From Candidatus Woesearchaeota archaeon (lineage in GTDB: Archaea; Nanobdellota; Nanobdellia; Pacearchaeales; GW2011-AR1): 7,803 nucleotides of DNA. A program made the position numbers and the translations under genes. The stretch is from the NCBI GenBank assembly GCA_012798335.1, contig JAAZNJ010000022.1:1-7803 (forward strand), read 5' to 3'. The notes under the pieces are model-generated. The model made no database searches and was not told the DNA's origin. It saw only the letters and a program-made list of their open reading frames with translations. This document shows positions 5,136 through 7,803 of the stretch, piece by piece; within the stretch, counting starts at the first letter, position 1, and the number at the start of each line of letters is the position of its first letter.

Positions 5136-6629
5136 ATGGAATATTCTATTCTTTTTGGGGGAAAGGCAGGACAAGGCCCGAATATTTTATCAATTATCTT
5201 GAGTAAAACTCTTACACAAAAAGGGTATTTTGTATTTTTGTCTAGGGATTATCAATCTTTGATTAGAGGAGGACATAATTTTAATGTTTTAACTTTCTCA
5301 GATAAACCTGTTTATAGTAATAAGTCTAAAATAGATTTAATTGTAGCATTAGATGAAAATACTATAGAAATCCATAAAAAAGAACTTAACAAAGATGGAA
5401 TAATCCTCTTTAAAAAAGATGTTGAGAGTATGTATTTTTTAGGAAGATTATACAAAATTTTAGGGTTGGACTTCTTAGAATTGGAAAATCAACTAAAAGA
5501 AATTGAAAAAAATTTTGAAGAAAATGTAAAAGATGCAAAGCAAGGATATGATGAAGAAAAGAGAATTGTTTGTAAAGTTAAATCTGAAAAAAATAAATTA
5601 AGTTTTAAAAATGGGAATCAAGGTATTTCTGAGGGAGCAATTAAATCAGGATTAGATTTATATTATGCTTATCCTATGACTCCTGCTACAAATGTATTGA
5701 CTGAATTAGCTGAAAAACAAATTAAGAATAATCATTTAGTACTAGAACTTGAAAGTGAAATTGCAGTTATTAATACAGGAATAGGTAGTGCTATAACAGG
5801 GGCTAAAACAATGATAGGGACTAGTGGAGGAGGTTTTGATTTAATGACAGAAGCTTTAAGTTTAACAGGAATGGCAAGAGTTCCTTTAGTTATTTATTTA
5901 GCGTCTAGACCAGGTCCTTCAACAGGGGTTGCAACTTATACAAGTCAAGGAGATTTAGGTCTTGCAAGATATTCTGGGCATGGAGAATTTAATAAAATGA
6001 TTCTTGCTCCTGGAAATCCAAAAGAAGCAGAAGAACTAACAAATCAGGCTTTTTATTTTAGTCAAAAATTTAAAATTCCAGTTATAATTTTAAGCGATAA
6101 ACATCTCGCAGAAAGTTTTTTTTCTTATAACGAAAACCCTAAACTTATAAAATCTTTGAAATCAACTAACTTAAGAAGATATAACAGTTATGAGATGGAT
6201 AAATTTGGTTGTGCAACAGAAGATGCTAAAATAATAAAAAAGAATGTTGATGAAAGATTAAAATTACAAAAAGAGATTTCAGAAGAAGCTGAAAAATTTA
6301 AACAATTTGAAGTGTATGGTAAAAAATCTAAAAACATTGTTGTTGGTTGGGGGAGTACTAAAGGAGCAATTCTTGATGCAATTAAAGATTTATCTATAGA
6401 GTTTTTACAATTTTTATACTTAGAACCTTTTCCAATTAAAACAAAGAAATTTTTAGAAGGAAAAAATATTATCCTTATAGAAAATAATTCCACAGCTCAA
6501 TTAGGGAAGTTAATTGCTGAAAAAACAGGGATTATAACCCATGAAAAAAATAAAATTTTAAAGTATGATGGAAGGCCATTTTTTTCTGATGAATTAAAAT
6601 TGGAAATTAAAAAGAGGATGATAAAATGA
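5136..6629 (+). CDS. korA: 2-oxoacid:ferredoxin oxidoreductase, fused gamma-alpha subunit (KorA-like, compact)
   Basis: With the beta subunit it decarboxylates a 2-oxoacid with CoA to an acyl-CoA and passes electrons to ferredoxin, in the cytoplasm. The protein has 497 residues, against about 570-630 for typical fused subunits. The gamma domain (about 1-150) starts with GGKAGQG (8-14) and has YQSLIRGGHN (39-48) and IDLIVALDE (66-74). The alpha domain begins at about 155 with GNQGISEGAIKSG and has YPMTP (179-183), the form here of the YPITP motif implicated in 2-oxoacid use in the Sulfolobus enzyme. Then come LELESEIA, SRPGPSTGVAT (257-267), QGDL and GHGEF (281-285). The C-terminal domain (about 398-497) has VVGWGSTKGA (402-411), LYLEPFP and IENNSTAQLG. 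Two stretches are shortened: the end of the gamma domain (around 94-98) and the loop around 349-361, where relatives carry an extra segment with PR and PG residues. The frame is unbroken, so this is compaction, not decay. The exact 2-oxoacid cannot be told; 2-oxoglutarate, pyruvate or broad use are all possible. Confidence 0.9.
   Translation: MEYSILFGGKAGQGPNILSIILSKTLTQKGYFVFLSRDYQSLIRGGHNFNVLTFSDKPVYSNKSKIDLIVALDENTIEIHKKELNKDGIILFKKDVESMYFLGRLYKILGLDFLELENQLKEIEKNFEENVKDAKQGYDEEKRIVCKVKSEKNKLSFKNGNQGISEGAIKSGLDLYYAYPMTPATNVLTELAEKQIKNNHLVLELESEIAVINTGIGSAITGAKTMIGTSGGGFDLMTEALSLTGMARVPLVIYLASRPGPSTGVATYTSQGDLGLARYSGHGEFNKMILAPGNPKEAEELTNQAFYFSQKFKIPVIILSDKHLAESFFSYNENPKLIKSLKSTNLRRYNSYEMDKFGCATEDAKIIKKNVDERLKLQKEISEEAEKFKQFEVYGKKSKNIVVGWGSTKGAILDAIKDLSIEFLQFLYLEPFPIKTKKFLEGKNIILIENNSTAQLGKLIAEKTGIITHEKNKILKYDGRPFFSDELKLEIKKRMIK
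6614..6617 (+). promoter_or_regulatory. Shine-Dalgarno-like site for the beta subunit
   Basis: GAGG lies eight bases before the ATG at 6626, within the last codons of the alpha-subunit gene. It is the clearest ribosome-binding site in the window. It fits an operon-internal gene that cannot be leaderless, unlike the two small membrane-protein genes, which appear to start their own transcripts. Confidence 0.5.
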
Positions 6630-7492
6630 AAGAAAAAAAAGAAAATACAAATCAAGAGATTAATACACCAATAATACCAACATGGTGTCCTGGGTGCTTT
6701 AATTTTCAGATACTTGCAGGAATAAAAAGTTCATTATTAAAACAGTTTGAACAGGGAAAGAAAAAAGAAGATTTTGCAATTGTTACAGGGATTGGGTGTC
6801 ATGCAAAAATATTTGACTATATTAATTTAAATGGTATTAATACATTGCATGGGAGAGTTTTACCAACTTGCTTAGGGATAAAAATAGGAAATCCAAATTT
6901 GAATGTTTTAGGATTTTCTGGAGATGGTGATGCTTATGCAGAAGGAATGGAACATCTTATTTATGCTGCAAGATATAACGCGGATTTTAAATATTTTGTT
7001 CATAATAATCAAGTATTCGCTTTGACTATTGCTCAACCAACACCTGTAACTGAAAAAGGTTATATTGATAAAACAAACCCCCTCGGAGTTAAATTTAATC
7101 CTATTAATCCCATAAAAATAATGCTCTCTGCAGGAGCAGGATTTGTAGCGAGGATATTTGCAGAAAAGTCCCAAATAGAATGGATTTTTGAAGAAGCAAT
7201 GAAACATAAAGGGTTTGCTTTTATAGAAATTTTACAACCATGTATTATTTTTCACAATGATCAGGGTTATAAAAATAGAACTTATAATTTACAAGAGAAT
7301 AATCATGATAAAACAAATTTAAAGCAAGCATTTGAAAAAGCAGAAGAATTTGATTATAACATTATAAATGAAAAGACAAAAATCCCAATAGGTATATTTT
7401 ATCAAGAAGAAAAACCTACAATAGAAGAACAATATCCTCAATTAAAAAAACTAAAAGAAGATAAAAAATCTTGGAAAGATATTCAAAGATAA
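6626..7492 (+). CDS. korB: 2-oxoacid:ferredoxin oxidoreductase beta subunit (KorB-like, TPP and [4Fe-4S] binding)
   Basis: Catalytic partner of the gamma-alpha subunit; holds thiamine pyrophosphate and the electron-transfer cluster. Its 288 residues are the usual length. The four cluster cysteines known for two-subunit enzymes are present: WCPGC (Cys21, Cys24), GIGC (Cys58) and LQPC (Cys206). HGRVLP (75-80) is the usual HGR motif. The Mg-TPP motif runs from GDGD (99-102) to HNN (126-128). NPLGVKFNPINP and GAGFVAR follow the family pattern. The loop after the TPP motif reads LTIAQPTPVT (133-142), where relatives mostly have LT-x-GQ-x-SPTT, so Ile and Ala replace two usually small or basic positions near the cofactor. 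Its ATG overlaps the alpha-subunit stop as ATGA, with GAGG eight bases upstream, so translational coupling is likely. No separate delta (2[4Fe-4S] ferredoxin-like) gene follows, which suits the two-subunit form using free ferredoxin. It ends in TAA before a T-rich terminator. Confidence 0.93.
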   Translation: MKEKKENTNQEINTPIIPTWCPGCFNFQILAGIKSSLLKQFEQGKKKEDFAIVTGIGCHAKIFDYINLNGINTLHGRVLPTCLGIKIGNPNLNVLGFSGDGDAYAEGMEHLIYAARYNADFKYFVHNNQVFALTIAQPTPVTEKGYIDKTNPLGVKFNPINPIKIMLSAGAGFVARIFAEKSQIEWIFEEAMKHKGFAFIEILQPCIIFHNDQGYKNRTYNLQENNHDKTNLKQAFEKAEEFDYNIINEKTKIPIGIFYQEEKPTIEEQYPQLKKLKEDKKSWKDIQR

Positions 7493-7496
7493 AGAT

Positions 7497-7526
7497 TATT
7501 TTTTAATTTTTATTTAAGGCTTTTTT
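7497..7526 (+). terminator. T-rich archaeal terminator after the oxidoreductase operon
   Basis: Three T runs (7499-7504, 7507-7511 and 7521-7526) lie directly after the korB stop, without a stem-loop. This is the pattern of intrinsic termination by archaeal RNA polymerase. The stretch spans the 36-base gap to the convergent methyltransferase gene. On the minus strand the next T runs lie inside the korB 3' end (about 7440-7470), so the opposite transcript may end there. Confidence 0.6.
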
Positions 7527-7528
7527 AT

Positions 7529-7803
7529 TTAATATTTTGAAATTTCCCAAATATAAATTTTTTCAAAGAAAAAATTTTTATTATCAATCTCTTTTGAAAG
7601 ATAACCTAATTTTTTAAAATTTATTTTTGGGGATAAAGAAGAAGTAATTAAAAAAATAAGTCCATCTTTTTTTAAATGAAATTTTGCTTGTTTTAAAAAT
7701 TTTATAATAATTTCATTCCCTCTTTTTCCACCAGTCGTAGAAGTTCTAGAATCTTTTGGTTCATTTTTATCATAAGGGAGATAAGGTGGATTAAAAATAA
7801 TTA
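7529..7803 (-). CDS. HemK2/Mtq2-like methyltransferase, C-terminal part (5'-truncated by window edge)
   Basis: The last 90 residues of a class I S-adenosylmethionine methyltransferase read in from the right edge on the minus strand; the first whole codon is 7801-7799 and the TAA stop is at 7531-7529. It opens with IIFNPPYLPYD: NPPY (residues 4-7) is the catalytic motif of amino-methyltransferases acting on Gln, Asn or adenine amino groups. STTGGKRGNEIIIKFLKQA matches the GG-x-x-G-x-E/N-x-I segment of the HemK family. LKKDGLIFLITSSLS (about 43-57) is the next beta strand, and the tail FFFEKIYIWEISKY resembles the C-terminal strand of archaeal and eukaryotic HemK2/Mtq2, short and without a C-terminal extension. 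In this family the usual substrate is the Gln of the GGQ motif of release factor aRF1/eRF1; that role here is inferred. The SAM-binding GxGxG motif lies outside. Bacterial PrmC is less likely given the tail. Confidence 0.82.
   Translation of the reverse strand, partial: IIFNPPYLPYDKNEPKDSRTSTTGGKRGNEIIIKFLKQAKFHLKKDGLIFLITSSLSPKINFKKLGYLSKEIDNKNFFFEKIYIWEISKY

Noticed and set aside
5400..5470. Frameshift or decay in korA, suggested by the shortened gamma domain
   Set aside because: The frame is continuous from the gamma motifs to the alpha motifs, and FLGRLYKILGLDF resumes the family pattern directly, so a clean in-frame loss fits better.
6188..6493. Minus-strand open frames over the oxidoreductase genes (also 6908-7207) and a plus-strand one over mre11 (4293-4508)
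   Set aside because: Each is opposite a gene with full family motifs; their composition is that of a reversed Lys/Ile-rich gene.
7493..7528. Hairpin terminator or small RNA between korB and the methyltransferase gene
   Set aside because: Only T runs are present, with no inverted repeat of useful GC content; a T-rich archaeal terminator explains the stretch.
1..7803. Defence system, CRISPR array, mobile element or phage genes
   Set aside because: No array of spaced repeats, transposase, integrase, toxin-antitoxin pair or nuclease other than Mre11 was found. Mre11-Rad50 is a housekeeping repair complex here.

Overview
The window looks like a piece of an AT-rich archaeal chromosome, most likely from a small-genome DPANN-type lineage (Pacearchaeota/Woesearchaeota-like). 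The archaeal signs are a translation initiation factor 2 gamma subunit, an Mre11-Rad50 pair, a HemK2/Mtq2-type methyltransferase, TATA-box promoters set for leaderless transcripts, and T-run terminators in place of hairpins. The DPANN placement is an inference from low GC, Lys/Ile/Asn-rich proteins, compact versions of several families and short gene spacing. TAA, TAG and TGA all end genes here, so the standard code applies. The window is almost fully coding, with no gene-free stretch above about 105 bases, and I see no tRNA, rRNA, CRISPR, insertion sequence or phage gene.

Layout. 2-847 (+) is the C-terminal two thirds of aIF2 gamma, cut by the window edge. 882-1325 and 1356-1799 (+) are two small membrane proteins, each with a TATA box about 25 nt before its ATG. 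The second is a single-pass anchored protein with an FxLYD-like extracytoplasmic domain. 1806-5031 (-) is an mre11-rad50 operon, mre11 first, with one base between the genes; it converges on the FxLYD gene with a gap of only 6 bases. 5032-5135 is a divergent promoter region. 5136-7492 (+) is a two-gene operon for a 2-oxoacid:ferredoxin oxidoreductase: a fused gamma-alpha subunit overlapping the beta subunit by 4 bases. 7493-7528 is a T-rich terminator. 7529-7803 (-) is the C-terminal end of a HemK2/Mtq2-like methyltransferase, cut by the right edge.

How the genes work together. Mre11 and Rad50 form the double-strand-break end-processing complex; herA and nurA, their frequent archaeal partners, are not adjacent here. 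The two oxidoreductase subunits should form an enzyme that decarboxylates a 2-oxoacid to an acyl-CoA and reduces ferredoxin, with thiamine pyrophosphate and one [4Fe-4S] cluster in the beta subunit. The flanking genes belong to translation (initiator tRNA delivery; probable release-factor methylation).

I find no clearly new multi-gene system. The points most worth following are the compacted oxidoreductase alpha subunit (two conserved segments missing), an Asn-to-Ser change at a metal-ligand position of Mre11, the short Rad50 arms, the leaderless-promoter geometry, and a Thr-Gly motif just after the membrane anchor of the FxLYD protein.
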